The notes: a model not told the origin generated them from the sequence alone. Counted from the stretch's first letter, positions 23,960-36,751 are shown. The stretch: 64,000 bases of DNA from Aulostomus chinensis (GCA_037954235.1 JBBMOA010000012.1:1688001-1752000), one strand, 5' to 3'. Translations and numbers: made by a program.

Positions 23960-24605
23960 GAGGTCCAGGCGGTGGGCGATTTTCACGTGAGCAGGAGGAG
24001 TTTATGTGAGATATGGGAGTCAACTCAGATGGGCCAGGATGGGGGTGATGTGCTGCCAGGGCTTGGTGCAGATGAGAACCCTGACAGCAGAGTTGTGCAT
24101 GCACTGGAACCTGTCCAGAACAGTGACAGGTACCTGGGACAGGACTCCATTACAGTCGTCCAGCAAGGAGGAGTGAAGGCATGGGTGAGGGACTCAGTGA
24201 TGGAGTCTGACAGAAATGGCTGGAGTCTGGAGATGTTCCTGAGGTTAAGACGGTAGATTTGATGATGATGCCCAGGTTGCAGACTTGGGGGGGGGGGTGG
24301 GGAGATGGAGCAGCCAACCACCTGAAGGATCACCAACCTTCTCGAGCAGTGCCGCGGTCGCCACAACCATGAGCTCTGTTTTCTTGCTGTTGCGTTTGAG
24401 TAGATTAGTTGTCATCCAGATGTTTATTTCTTGAAGGCAGTTCACTGGGGGGAGGGGTGTGGATGGTGAGATGCTGAGGTACAAATGAGTATCATTGGCG
24501 TAACAGTGGAAGTTGATGAAAATGTAGTATTTGTATCCAAGCTCAACAAGCAAGTTTGGGCAAACCTGTCCAAACAGTCCCAAGTGAATGAATAAACTGA
24601 GCCTA
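23960..24605 (-). pseudogene. LINE reverse transcriptase remnant, unit B
   Basis: Same remnant as in unit A with CYANDTHLY in place of the catalytic YADD. The G run here is 11 long, shifting the frame differently from the other units. Confidence 0.8.
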
Positions 24606-25255
24606 AGAAATGAATGGGAAATACACAGTGATTTTAATCCAGTGACTTGATTTTATAATTAAAGAGCATTTTTGTCAGGGTGTAGAACAGTTAAGGACCA
24701 GAAGTGGAAAGCAAAATCTAGTTTGGGGATCAGAATTGCTCAAATCAAAACGATGCCTCACCCTAGTAAGGAAGCCGTGGGGACAAGAGGCTGTTCGAGG
24801 GTCCTAACCTAGGACTGTCACCTTTGATTCCAACTTTGGAAAGGCAACTGGACAATGGATGGATGATGTAACAAGAACATTTTTCTTTTATTGCGTGACG
24901 AGTTTGCTTGTCATAATTTGGGGAAACTTTGAAATGCAATGTAAAAAGATGTCATCACTGTTCACATAATAAGATGATACACAGTTACTTCTTAACTTTT
25001 CTGTTCCTGCCTACACAGTGGTGTTGCTTTTAATCTTTTTCTGTAAGACTATCTCTGGTGAACAGACACCAGAGTGTATTCAAAATTTGGAAAGGGAGGA
25101 AATGTCACCCCCCCCCCCTCCAAAAAAAGACGCTCATCCGCCTGAATTGGGAGAGTTTAAAAGATGCCATGTTAAACCTGAAGTTTTATTTGGGAGAACT
25201 TTCCTCACGTGCGGACTGTACGCTACGACTGCAACCTCTGAGTGACACAGTGAAG

Positions 25256-26404
25256 ATGGGGTCAAGTAAGTCACTCATTCCTTTTCCACTCCAGTTTACA
25301 TTAATTGCACTTCAGTCGTAGCCTGGGAAATTTGCTCCCACGCTTTTTAAAACTTTTTAGGAATGAATTATATTTTGTGATAAATGTATTAATCGGAGAA
25401 ACCATATTATCGATTGTGGATGCAAAACTTGTTCCTTTTTTGAGTCCACTGCAGGACCCCTACACGGGGGACCTTACTTTCTTAGTATTTATAAACGATG
25501 TACATTATCTTGAAAGTGTGTACTTTTTACTGAAAAAACAGAATAAGAGCTAGTGTTCCAAGATAGACAAACACAACTATAAATGCAGCAAATCACATAT
25601 GTAGAAGGCATTTTCTGAACCAAAAGTGTGTTTTTGACAAAAATGATCACAAGGCTTTATGATGTCAATGTTTCGTCTTCAGAGCAAATGGACGTCTACG
25701 ACAGCTTGTGGCAGAAAAATGAGGATATCGCCTACCAGACATTGGCAGTGCCGTTTCTGCAGCACATGCAGCTGGGGGACCTCCAGGCAGACTACTATGT
25801 TGGCTTCATGATTCAGGACATCAATTACCTGGTGAAGGTCACTGACATGTTGAAGGAGATGAGTGAGAATGTGAAGGCCCCCAAGGACATCAGCGACTTC
25901 ATGAAGAACAGATATGAAAGCTACCAGAAATACGCTGAAGCAACACTGAAACAGTTCAACCTCAATGTAAGAAATCATCAGTTCTCCTGCATGTGGGCCA
26001 CCAGGTTTAGTGGGTATTCTCAGAACTGACATGTATTTGTAGTACTAACACATCCACCTGTTTCATCCGAGGGTGTGTCCAACATTAAGGCGACTCCAGC
26101 CATGGAGAAGTACCTGGCTGATTACAAAGAAGTTATGGAGAAGGAGGAGCCCATTTACTTTGCTGTGGCTCTTCTTCCCTGCGCGAGGCTCTGGCTGTGG
26201 CTGGCCAACCAACTCAAGGAGACCTGCTGCAACGCTTACTACACCTGGAAGAAGGACAACATGTACGGGCACCCAGAAGACCACTACAAGGCCCTGCTCG
26301 ACAAGTACCTGACCAAACCAGAGCAGATTGAAAAGGCCAACAACATCTTCCGCATGCAAATGAAGAATGAGCATGATTTCTTTGAGTCCTCTCTCCAAGA
26401 GTAA
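25256..26404 (+). CDS. TenA-family protein, candidate thiaminase, copy 3 (impaired splice acceptor)
   Basis: Exons 25256-25265, 25683-25966 and 26072-26404; 208 residues predicted. Its exons and introns look the same as copy 2, including the CCGAG acceptor (G at 26069) and the SENVKAPK variant, so the two are the closest pair. All TenA landmark residues except Tyr139 (Trp) are present if intron 2 is removed. If it is not, translation ends after 20 intronic codons and the LLPC cysteine is lost. No other lesion is visible. Confidence 0.75.
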
Positions 26405-26884
26405 TGAAGAAATGAAGGCTGTTAACTATCTGTCTGTACTTGTTCTGCCCTCTAATATCATGCAACACAATCAAAAGCTTTTGTGTCACTGCTAGAAAGT
26501 CTAATAAACTCTTCCTCAGTAGCTCCAGACTACAAAAACATCAAAGCCTGTTTCAACACTCCAGAGTCCCTGCAGGTCTGTCAGTCCAACCGACTGTCAG
26601 CCAGGAAATATCTGGGCTCTTGCTGTTGCCAGGATTCATGAAGCTACTAGTTGACAAAACTGGTTACACTGTATTAACATATCTCTGCATCAACTTGCTA
26701 TTTTACATTCAAGAAAACAATCAATAAAGTTACTACTGTGCTTTAATATCTGGCATTCATTTTTGAACAACATACATCAGTGGCTTCATCATATGATGAA
26801 ATTCCAGAATAATCTAATCAGTGTTGTGGTACTTTGTGCTTATGGAGAAGTTTAAATTTTTCTTTTTACTTTGATGAGTTGGCC

Positions 26885-27385
26885 CGGTGGAGCAGTGGTC
26901 CTCACTGTGGCCCCCCAGCAAGAAGGTTGTGGGTGGAGCAGTGGTCCTCACTGTGGCCCCCCATCAAGAAGGTTGTGGGTGGAGCAGTGGTCCTCACTGT
27001 GGCCCCCCATCAAGAAGGTTGTGGGTGGAGCAGTGGTCCTCACTGTGGCCCCCCAGCAAGAAGGTTGTGGGTGGAGCCCCGGCTGCAGCACGGGGTCTTT
27101 CTGGGTGAGTCTCCATGTTCTCCCTGTTCCTGCTGGGTTCTCTCTGGTACTCCAGCTTCCTCCACAGTCCAAAGACATCAAGAGGGACCAGGTTAATTCA
27201 GACTCTAAATTGACCGTAGGCGTGGCTGGGAGAGCCAATGGTTGTCTGTCTCTATGTGTTGGCCCTGCCATGGACTGGTGACCTGTCCAGGGGGAAGGCT
27301 GCTGGGATAGGCTCCACCCCCACCACCCTTGACAGGAGAAGAGGGAGAACATGGAGGGATGGATGGATGGATGGATGATGAATGG
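26885..27385 (+). repeat. Head-expanded SINE, unit C (4 heads)
   Basis: Four 47-base heads in the same AGC, ATC, ATC, AGC order as in unit B. The body differs from unit B by a T in GGTTAATTCAGAC. Confidence 0.88.
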
Positions 27386-30300
27386 AGGGATGTAACAAGG
27401 ACAAATGTCTTGTTACTACATAATACATTTTCATGTTGTACAATGGTGAACTATTTTGTTCTAACGAGAATTCTTTTTTTGAAACTGCACATAAGGCAAT
27501 ATGATATGGAACCTTTTTCTCTTTATTCCTGCCGGAAATTACACAATAGTGTTGCTTTTAATCTCATGTTACACCGTTATCTCTGCAGAACAGCAACAGT
27601 TTTTCCTCTGAATGTTGGAAAGGGAGGGAATATCTGTCAATAAAAAAGGCGGTGGTTTGCCAGTCATACTGGTCTAATGCGCACTGGGGTCATCAACGTC
27701 ATTACAACTAAGATTTCCAAGGAAAAGAACACACCCTCCAAGTTGCTGGAGTGTGTCCAGGAATCTTGAGTGTGTGCTACCTGTTTCTTCTTCTGCTCCC
27801 TTTGAGGAAGTGAAGATGAGATCCTGACGCGATCTGCCTGGCACACACCAGATCTACTCCCAGCCAGCCTTATTGTTTACAAGGATCGGCTTATACTGTA
27901 TATGTTTATGAGAACACATCAACTCAAAGCACTGTGACGAGAGTCGATCTGCCCACCTGATTGGGATGCCAGCCTGTGTGCTTGCAGAAGGCCTCCTCGC
28001 TGGCTCGCTCCAACCTCTGCCTGATTAAATTTAGTAGATTGTCTGACATATGCTGGAAGGTTTTTCCAGAGGAACAGGGAGTGATCAACAATACTTTCAT
28101 TGGAAAAGTCCCTGCAACCTACTGACTCCTTTTTAACTCTTTGGACACAAAGAAGACTGGTGTCTTATGAGTGGAGGTTTGATAATGTCAGAGAAAAATC
28201 CTTGTGTGGAAGTCCAGGGCAGTGTGGAACAGGACTGGGCATCAAGAACAGGCTCTGACGCAGAACCAATTAAAACATTTAGATTCTACTGCAATAATTT
28301 AGCTTTTTTTTTTTATCCCTGAACTTTAAGCTAGCAGCATGGAGCAGCTCAGTCACGTGAGCTCAGGAAGTGGGCCTCGAAAGTATGGCTTCATTTTACA
28401 CTAAAAAAAACAGGTGATCACACACCTGTCGAAAACTAATGTCCTGCACAGGAGGATGCCTGGAGCGTACCTTGTTCGACATGCTACGCCGTTCTCCCTC
28501 TCCTGTTTCTTCCCTCTGGTAGCCCTGAGGTAGCTGCTGCCTCTTCGCTATCAGGCAAGTGAAATCTAACTATTCTCAACATGGAGACAGCATACATGTT
28601 TACGCTAATTGCTAAAACAAATTTAAATGTGAATGGACGGATGGATTTTTTTCTGTGCTTTGAATCACTTTAAGCTATAATCAATCCTGTGATCACTCAT
28701 GAATACGCACTAGATTAAAATGCTTGTATTTAGTATGCATGATATGCGAGTGGTATAGAAATGAACTAAGTACTAATTCCCTACCGTGTCTGACAGATGT
28801 GGAGTCGCCAACCACTTGGGTTTCAAGTCTTGACCACCAATCAAGTAGCGCTCTCAAAGCTTGTAGGACACTAACAGTCAGGTAATGTTTCATATATTTG
28901 CTAACCTTCGGTGCCCTGATGCGTTCTCAGGTGCCTGATAAAGTTTGGCATCATCAATCCAGCATCCTGTAATTTTGACATCAAAAATGTTGTGTAAAAC
29001 AGTTCTTTTGATTTTGATGTTTTTAGAGATAAAGTTATGATAAAAGGTACAAGTGCACAGCTGCTTGCCATGGTTCGGCTGCTGCATCCTCTGAGGCCAT
29101 GCCCACCAGACAGGTTTGTATGAATGCAGGACAGAATGGAAGGACCCTCAGCAGGTAGTTCCTTCATGTCAATGCAAATATCAAAGTCATGAGTGTAAGA
29201 GCCAGAGTCCGAGTCAGGTCAGTTTTATTTATCGTGTGAGATACCTCATGTAACTTTACAAATGGAGCAGGCCTCGAACTGCACTTTAGTTTAAAGAGAC
29301 CCAACATTAGAGAGGGGTGGAGACAAGGATCCAAGTCCAGTCTGGTGGAAGTGTCAATCGTGTGTGCGACTGAAATGCATTTCAGTTCCATGTTTCAGAC
29401 TTGAGTCTGAGCATCAGCATCCAAGCAAATCTTTGCAAGGGGAGAAGTTCTAAAAAATCCTTGTGTGGAAGTCCAGGGCAGTGTGGAACAGGACTGGGCA
29501 TCAAGAACAGGCTCTGACGCAGAACCAATTAAAACATTTAGATTCTACTGCAATAATTTAGCTTTTTTTTTTTATCCCTGAACTTTAAGCTAGCAGCATG
29601 GAGCAGCTCAGTCACGTGAGCTCAGGAAGTGGGCCTCGAAAGTATGGCTTCATTTTACACTAAAAAAAACAGGTGATCACACACCTGTCGAAAACTAATG
29701 TCCTGCACAGGAGGATGCCTGGAGCGTACCTTGTTCGACATGCTACGCCGTTCTCCCTCTCCTGTTTCTTCCCTCTGGTAGCCCTGAGGTAGCTGCTGCC
29801 TCTTCGCTATCAGGTAAGTGAAATCTAACTATTCTCAACATGGAGACAGCATACATGTTTACGCTAATTGCTAAAACAAATTTAAATGTGACAACATGAT
29901 CAAAATGCAGGGTTCTGTAGGTGAATGTCTCCAGAATGTTAAAGCAAATAGCCAAGCTAAGCCACTGACTCAACTAAATACTCTGTTCACAACAGCAAAG
30001 CAGAGGAAGTAGAGAAATGTCAGAGAACATCACTGCTGGTGAGAGGACGTAGAGGCTTCGAATTTAGCTATGCAAACATTACAGCTAAGCTAGCAAACTA
30101 GCTACAATTCATTGATCAGTGACGTTAAGTTGCACATGTGGTTTTGTTTCATATGTAAGAGGACATCAACATTTTGAACAGAGAAAATACGTTCTTTCTC
30201 ACATAGACTTTCCAGGCTGACTGATAAAGATTTCAGGAATGTAGACAACTTCATTGACCTGAGGAGAGTTCTTTAAAGTCACACACTTTGTATCTCTACT

Positions 30301-30398
30301 CAAAAGAACCCCACATCCAGTCAGATCCTGCCAATTCTCCAAAAGCTTGAGTTGCATTTTACTGTTGATGATAATTATCATAATCATAATAATGTTAA

Positions 30399-31043
30399 GA
30401 GGTCCAGGCGGTGGGCGATTTTCACGTGAGCAGGAGGAGTTTATGTGAGATATGGGAGTCAACTCAGATGGGCCAGGATGGGGGTGATGTGCTGCCAGGG
30501 CTTGGTGCAGATGAGAACCCTGACAGCAGAGTTGTGCATGCACTGGAACCTGTCCAGAACAGTGACAGGTACCTGGGACAGGACTCCATTACAGTCGTCC
30601 AGCAAGGAGGAGTGAAGGCATGGGTGAGGGACTCAGTGATGGAGTCTGACAGAAATGGCTGGAGTCTGGAGATGTTCCTGAGGTTAAGACGGTAGATTTG
30701 ATGATGATGCCCAGGTTGCAGACTTGGGGGGGGGGTGGGGAGATGGAGCAGCCAACCACCTGAAGGATCACCAACCTTCTCGAGCAGTGCCGCGGTCGCC
30801 ACAACCATGAGCTCTGTTTTCTTGCTGTTGCGTTTGAGTAGATTAGTTGTCATCCAGATGTTTATTTCTTGAAGGCAGTTCACTGGGGGGAGGGGTGTGG
30901 ATGGTGAGATGCTGAGGTACAAATGAGTATCATTGGCGTAACAGTGGAAGTTGATGAAAATGTAGTATTTGTATCCAAGCTCAACAAGCAAGTTTGGGCA
31001 AACCTGTCCAAACAGTCCCAAGTGAATGAATAAACTGAGCCTA
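30399..31043 (-). pseudogene. LINE reverse transcriptase remnant, unit C
   Basis: Here the G run is 10 long, which happens to join the two pieces into one 185-codon frame. The YAND substitution at the catalytic motif remains, so the longer frame is not evidence of function. Confidence 0.8.
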
Positions 31044-31693
31044 AGAAATGAATGGGAAATACACAGTGATTTTAATCCAGTGACTTGATTTTATAATTAA
31101 AGAGCATTTTTGTCAGGGTGTAGAACAGTTAAGGACCAGAAGTGGAAAGCAAAATCTAGTTTGGGGATCAGAATTGCTCAAATCAAAACGATGCCTCACC
31201 CTAGTAAGGAAGCCGTGGGGACAAGAGGCTGTTCGAGGGTCCTAACCTAGGACTGTCACCTTTGATTCCAACTTTGGAAAGGCAACTGGACAATGGATGG
31301 ATGATGTAACAAGAACATTTTTCTTTTATTGCGTGACGAGTTTGCTTGTCATAATTTGGGGAAACTTTGAAATGCAATGTAAAAAGATGTCATCACTGTT
31401 CACATAATAAGATGATACACAGTTACTTCTTAACTTTTCTGTTCCTGCCTACACAGTGGTGTTGCTTTTAATCTTTTTCTGTAAGACTATCTCTGGTGAA
31501 CAGACACCAGAGTGTATTCAAAATTTGGAAAGGGAGGAAATGTCACCCCCCCCCCCTCCAAAAAAAGACGCTCATCCGCCTGAATTGGGAGAGTTTAAAA
31601 GATGCCATGTTAAACCTGAAGTTTTATTTGGGAGAACTTTCCTCACGTGCGGACTGTACGCTACGACTGCAACCTCTGAGTGACACAGTGAAG

Positions 31694-32842
31694 ATGGGGT
31701 CAAGTAAGTCACTCATTCCTTTTCCACTCCAGTTTACATTAATTGCACTTCAGTCGTAGCCTGGGAAATTTGCTCCCACGCTTTTTAAAACTTTTTAGGA
31801 ATGAATTATATTTTGTGATAAATGTATTAATCGGAGAAACCATATTATCGATTGTGGATGCAAAACTTGTTCCTTTTTTGAGTCCACTGCAGGACCCCTA
31901 CACGGGGGACCTTACTTTCTTAGTATTTATAAACGATGTACATTATCTTGAAAGTGTGTACTTTTTACTGAAAAAACAGAATAAGAGCTAGTGTTCCAAG
32001 ATAGACAAACACAACTATAAATGCAGCAAATCACATATGTAGAAGGCATTTTCTGAACCAAAAGTGTGTTTTTGACAAAAATGATCACAAGGCTTTATGA
32101 TGTCAATGTTTCGTCTTCAGAGCAAATGGACGTCTACGACAGCTTGTGGCAGAAAAATGAGGATATCGCCTACCAGACATTGGCAGTGCCGTTTCTGCAG
32201 CACATGCAGCTGGGGGACCTCCAGGCAGACTACTATGTTGGCTTCATGATTCAGGACATCAATTACCTGGTGAAGGTCACTGACATGTTGAAGGAGATGA
32301 GTGAGAAAGTGAAGGCCCCCAAGGACATCAGCGACTTCATGAAGAACAGATATGAAAGCTACCAGAAATACGCTGAAGCAACACTGAAACAGTTCAACCT
32401 CAATGTAAGAAATCATCAGTTCTCCTGCATGTGGGCCACCAGGTTTAGTGGGTATTCTCAGAACTGACATGTATTTGTAGTACTAACACATCCACCTGTT
32501 TCATCCTAGGGTGTGTCCAACATTAAGGCGACTCCAGCCATGGAGAAGTACCTGGCTGATTACAAAGAAGTTATGGAGAAGGAGGAGCCCATTTACTTTG
32601 CTGTGGCTCTTCTTCCCTGCGCGAGGCTCTGGCTGTGGCTGGCCAACCAACTCAAGGAGACCTGCTGCAACGCTTACTACACCTGGAAGAAGGACAACAT
32701 GTACGGGCACCCAGAAGACCACTACAAGGCCCTGCTCGACAAGTACCTGACCAAACCAGAGCAGATTGAAAAGGCCAACAACATCTTCCGCATGCAAATG
32801 AAGAATGAGCATGATTTCTTTGAGTCCTCTCTCCAAGAGTAA
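31694..32842 (+). CDS. TenA-family protein, candidate thiaminase, copy 4 (intact)
   Basis: Exons 31694-31703, 32121-32404 and 32510-32842; 208 residues. This is the array copy with no visible lesion. Intron 2 ends in CCTAG with a TACTAACAC branch-point match, and the frame is open throughout. Like copy 1 it reads SEKVKAPK. The active-site set is complete apart from Trp for Tyr139. The ATG in exon 1 has a purine at -3 and G at +4, adding MGSKQ to the start used in copy 1. If only one array gene is functional, this is the best candidate. Enzyme activity is inferred from family membership. Confidence 0.82.
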
Positions 32843-33322
32843 TGAAGAAATGAAGGCTGTTAACTATCTGTCTGTACTTGTTCTGCCCTCTAATATCATG
32901 CAACACAATCAAAAGCTTTTGTGTCACTGCTAGAAAGTCTAATAAACTCTTCCTCAGTAGCTCCAGACTACAAAAACATCAAAGCCTGTTTCAACACTCC
33001 AGAGTCCCTGCAGGTCTGTCAGTCCAACCGACTGTCAGCCAGGAAATATCTGGGCTCTTGCTGTTGCCAGGATTCATGAAGCTACTAGTTGACAAAACTG
33101 GTTACACTGTATTAACATATCTCTGCATCAACTTGCTATTTTACATTCAAGAAAACAATCAATAAAGTTACTACTGTGCTTTAATATCTGGCATTCATTT
33201 TTGAACAACATACATCAGTGGCTTCATCATATGATGAAATTCCAGAATAATCTAATCAGTGTTGTGGTACTTTGTGCTTATGGAGAAGTTTAAATTTTTC
33301 TTTTTACTTTGATGAGTTGGCC

Positions 33323-33775
33323 CGGTGGAGCAGTGGTCCTCACTGTGGCCCCCCAGCAAGAAGGTTGTGGGTGGAGCAGTGGTCCTCACTGTGGCCCCCC
33401 ATCAAGAAGGTTGTGGGTGGAGCAGTGGTCCTCACTGTGGCCCCCCAGCAAGAAGGTTGTGGGTGGAGCCCCGGCTGCAGCACGGGGTCTTTCTGGGTGA
33501 GTCTCCATGTTCTCCCTGTTCCTGCTGGGTTCTCTCTGGTACTCCAGCTTCCTCCACAGTCCAAAGACATCAAGAGGGACCAGGTTAATCCAGACTCTAA
33601 ATTGACCGTAGGCGTGGCTGGGAGAGCCAATGGTTGTCTGTCTCTATGTGTTGGCCCTGCCATGGACTGGTGACCTGTCCAGGGGGAAGGCTGCTGGGAT
33701 AGGCTCCACCCCCACCACCCTTGACAGGAGAAGAGGGAGAACATGGAGGGATGGATGGATGGATGGATGATGAAT
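33323..33775 (+). repeat. Head-expanded SINE, unit D (3 heads)
   Basis: Three 47-base heads (AGC, ATC, AGC), then the SINE body and GGAT tail. Confidence 0.88.
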
Positions 33776-35791
33776 GGAGGGATGTAACAAGGACAAATGT
33801 CTTGTTACTACATAATACATTTTCATGTTGTACAATGGTGAACTATTTTGTTCTAACGAGAATTCTTTTTTTGAAACTGCACATAAGGCAATATGATATG
33901 GAACCTTTTTCTCTTTATTCCTGCCGGAAATTACACAATAGTGTTGCTTTTAATCTCATGTTACACCGTTATCTCTGCAGAACAGCAACAGTTTTTCCTC
34001 TGAATGTTGGAAAGGGAGGGAATATCTGTCAATAAAAAAGGCGGTGGTTTGCCAGTCATACTGGTCTAATGCGCACTGGGGTCATCAACGTCATTACAAC
34101 TAAGATTTCCAAGGAAAAGAACACACCCTCCAAGTTGCTGGAGTGTGTCCAGGAATCTTGAGTGTGTGCTACCTGTTTCTTCTTCTGCTCCCTTTGAGGA
34201 AGTGAAGATGAGATCCTGACGCGATCTGCCTGGCACACACCAGATCTACTCCCAGCCAGCCTTATTGTTTACAAGGATCGGCTTATACTGTATATGTTTA
34301 TGAGAACACATCAACTCAAAGCACTGTGACGAGAGTCGATCTGCCCACCTGATTGGGATGCCAGCCTGTGTGCTTGCAGAAGGCCTCCTCGCTGGCTCGC
34401 TCCAACCTCTGCCTGATTAAATTTAGTAGATTGTCTGACATATGCTGGAAGGTTTTTCCAGAGGAACAGGGAGTGATCAACAATACTTTCATTGGAAAAG
34501 TCCCTGCAACCTACTGACTCCTTTTTAACTCTTTGGACACAAAGAAGACTGGTGTCTTATGAGTGGAGGTTTGATAATGTCAGAGAAAAATCCTTGTGTG
34601 GAAGTCCAGGGCAGTGTGGAACAGGACTGGGCATCAAGAACAGGCTCTGACGCAGAACCAATTAAAACATTTAGATTCTACTGCAATAATTTAGCTTTTT
34701 TTTTTTATCCCTGAACTTTAAGCTAGCAGCATGGAGCAGCTCAGTCACGTGAGCTCAGGAAGTGGGCCTCGAAAGTATGGCTTCATTTTACACTAAAAAA
34801 AACAGGTGATCACACACCTGTCGAAAACTAATGTCCTGCACAGGAGGATGCCTGGAGCGTACCTTGTTCGACATGCCTCTTCGCTATCAGGCAAGTGAAA
34901 TCTAACTATTCTCAACATGGAGACAGCATACATGTTTACGCTAATTGCTAAAACAAATTTAAATGTGAATGGACGGATGGATTTTTTTCTGTGCTTTGAA
35001 TCACTTTAAGCTATAATCAATCCTGTGATCACTCATGAATACGCACTAGATTAAAATGCTTGTATTTAGTATGCATGATATGCGAGTGGTATAGAAATGA
35101 ACTAAGTACTAATTCCCTACCGTGTCTGACAGATGTGGAGTCGCCAACCACTTGGGTTTCAAGTCTTGACCACCAATCAAGTAGCGCTCTCAAAGCTTGT
35201 AGGACACTAACAGTCAGGTAATGTTTCATATATTTGCTAACCTTCGGTGCCCTGATGCGTTCTCAGGTGCCTGATAAAGTTTGGCATCATCAATCCAGCA
35301 TCCTGTAATTTTGACATCAAAAATGTTGTGTAAAACAGTTCTTTTGATTTTGATGTTTTTAGAGATAAAGTTATGATAAAAGGTACAAGTGCACAGCTGC
35401 TTGCCATGGTTCGGCTGCTGCATCCTCTGAGGCCATGCCCACCAGACAGGTTTGTATGAATGCAGGACAGAATGGAAGGACCCTCAGCAGGTAGTTCCTT
35501 CATGTCAATGCAAATATCAAAGTCATGAGTGTAAGAGCCAGAGTCCGAGTCAGGTCAGTTTTATTTATCGTGTGAGATACCTCATGTAACTTTACAAATG
35601 GAGCAGGCCTCGAACTGCACTTTAGTTTAAAGAGACCCAACATTAGAGAGGGGTGGAGACAAGGATCCAAGTCCAGTCTGGTGGAAGTGTCAATCGTGTG
35701 TGCGACTGAAATGCATTTCAGTTCCATGTTTCAGACTTGAGTCTGAGCATCAGCATCCAAGCAAATCTTTGCAAGGGGAGAAGTTCTAAAA
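33323..35791. repeat. Partial tandem unit D of the tenA array
   Basis: First 2.5 kb of a fourth unit: SINE, spacer, first 440-bp repeat (without the 56-base segment) and the following spacer. It stops after AAGTTCTAAA, where the second 440-bp repeat begins in the other units. It has no LINE remnant and no gene. Confidence 0.95.
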
Positions 35792-36727
35792 CTGGTGAGA
35801 TCCAAACATGAGGGCTCTTCATCAGAACTGGAAGACTGGAATCCTTCTGAAGCTCAGCAGATTGTCACTCAGTCCCAATCACCATGAAAACAACCTGAGA
35901 AGACAGTGGAGCTGGTTAATAATTAGTCCCTAGAGTGCGACTTTTCTCTGACCTACATAGCAAAAGGTGGTGTTTAACTCACATAACAAATTTGGAACTG
36001 AAATTGTCCCTGGCTGTTGACAGCTCTCATGTGATGCGTGTACATCATCGGTTACCTGTTGACATCTATCACTGCAGCAGAGGACCGTGAGTCATGTCAC
36101 AACGCTGCAGGGGTGGAGGATGTCTGGGGGCCGGACCCTTGCGATTACTGTATGAGTCACGCCAGATGATATCTCAAGGAGAAAATATTTTGTTGTCAAG
36201 TCACTCAGATCTATGAGGAGTTGGAAAGCTGTGTAACGGGCAATTTTGCTTCCCTGGGCTGTGAACCCCTTGGCACTTTTGCTTTTCCGTCAAAGCGGAC
36301 TCAGACAGGTATCCAACTGTTTGCTGTTTGGTCCATGTCTGCCTACCGGAGCACTGCCGTACCGGCTTGGCAGCCCCCAGGGAACAACACAGCCAAAGCT
36401 GGACGAAAAAAAATCCTCCAATTTCAGTGTTTCAGTGTTCATTGAAGTTCGATAAAAGGGCGCCAAAATTGAAGTAGTTTACTGAGGTATTAGCTTTTGC
36501 AGCCATGGTGACACTAACCTGAAGAACAATAATACTTTATAAAAATGTTACATTTTGTTTGAATTTGATTGATTTTTTTTTTGTATCTGTCCCTCTTCAT
36601 TTCAAAGCAATATGTTATTTCTGACATTGGTTCTGCTCGACATGCGCACTCCCCCGAATCTCTCACATGATATATTACATAATATACCACAAAGTCAAAA
36701 AGGCAGCACACACCAGGATTGACAATG
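35792..36727. other. Spacer between the array and the ZP gene
   Basis: Unique-looking DNA with no recognisable exon, RNA gene or repeat beyond homopolymer runs. Confidence 0.45.
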
Positions 36728-36733
36728 TTTATT
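36728..36733 (-). terminator. Polyadenylation signal of the ZP-domain gene
   Basis: AATAAA on the minus strand, about 20 bases beyond the TAG stop. Confidence 0.7.
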
Positions 36734-36751
36734 CTCGAGGTTGTTCCTTAC

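Larger units (their letters stand above)
20502..26884. repeat. Tandem unit B of the tenA array (6383 bp)
   Basis: Second complete unit, collinear with unit A. It has four SINE heads, lacks the 56-base segment in its first 440-bp repeat, and carries tenA-like copy 3. The two 440-bp repeats start at about 21,811 and 23,014. Confidence 0.95.
26885..33322. repeat. Tandem unit C of the tenA array (6438 bp)
   Basis: Third complete unit. It has four SINE heads, keeps the 56-base segment, and carries tenA-like copy 4. The length difference from unit B (55 bp) is accounted for by that segment. Confidence 0.95.
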
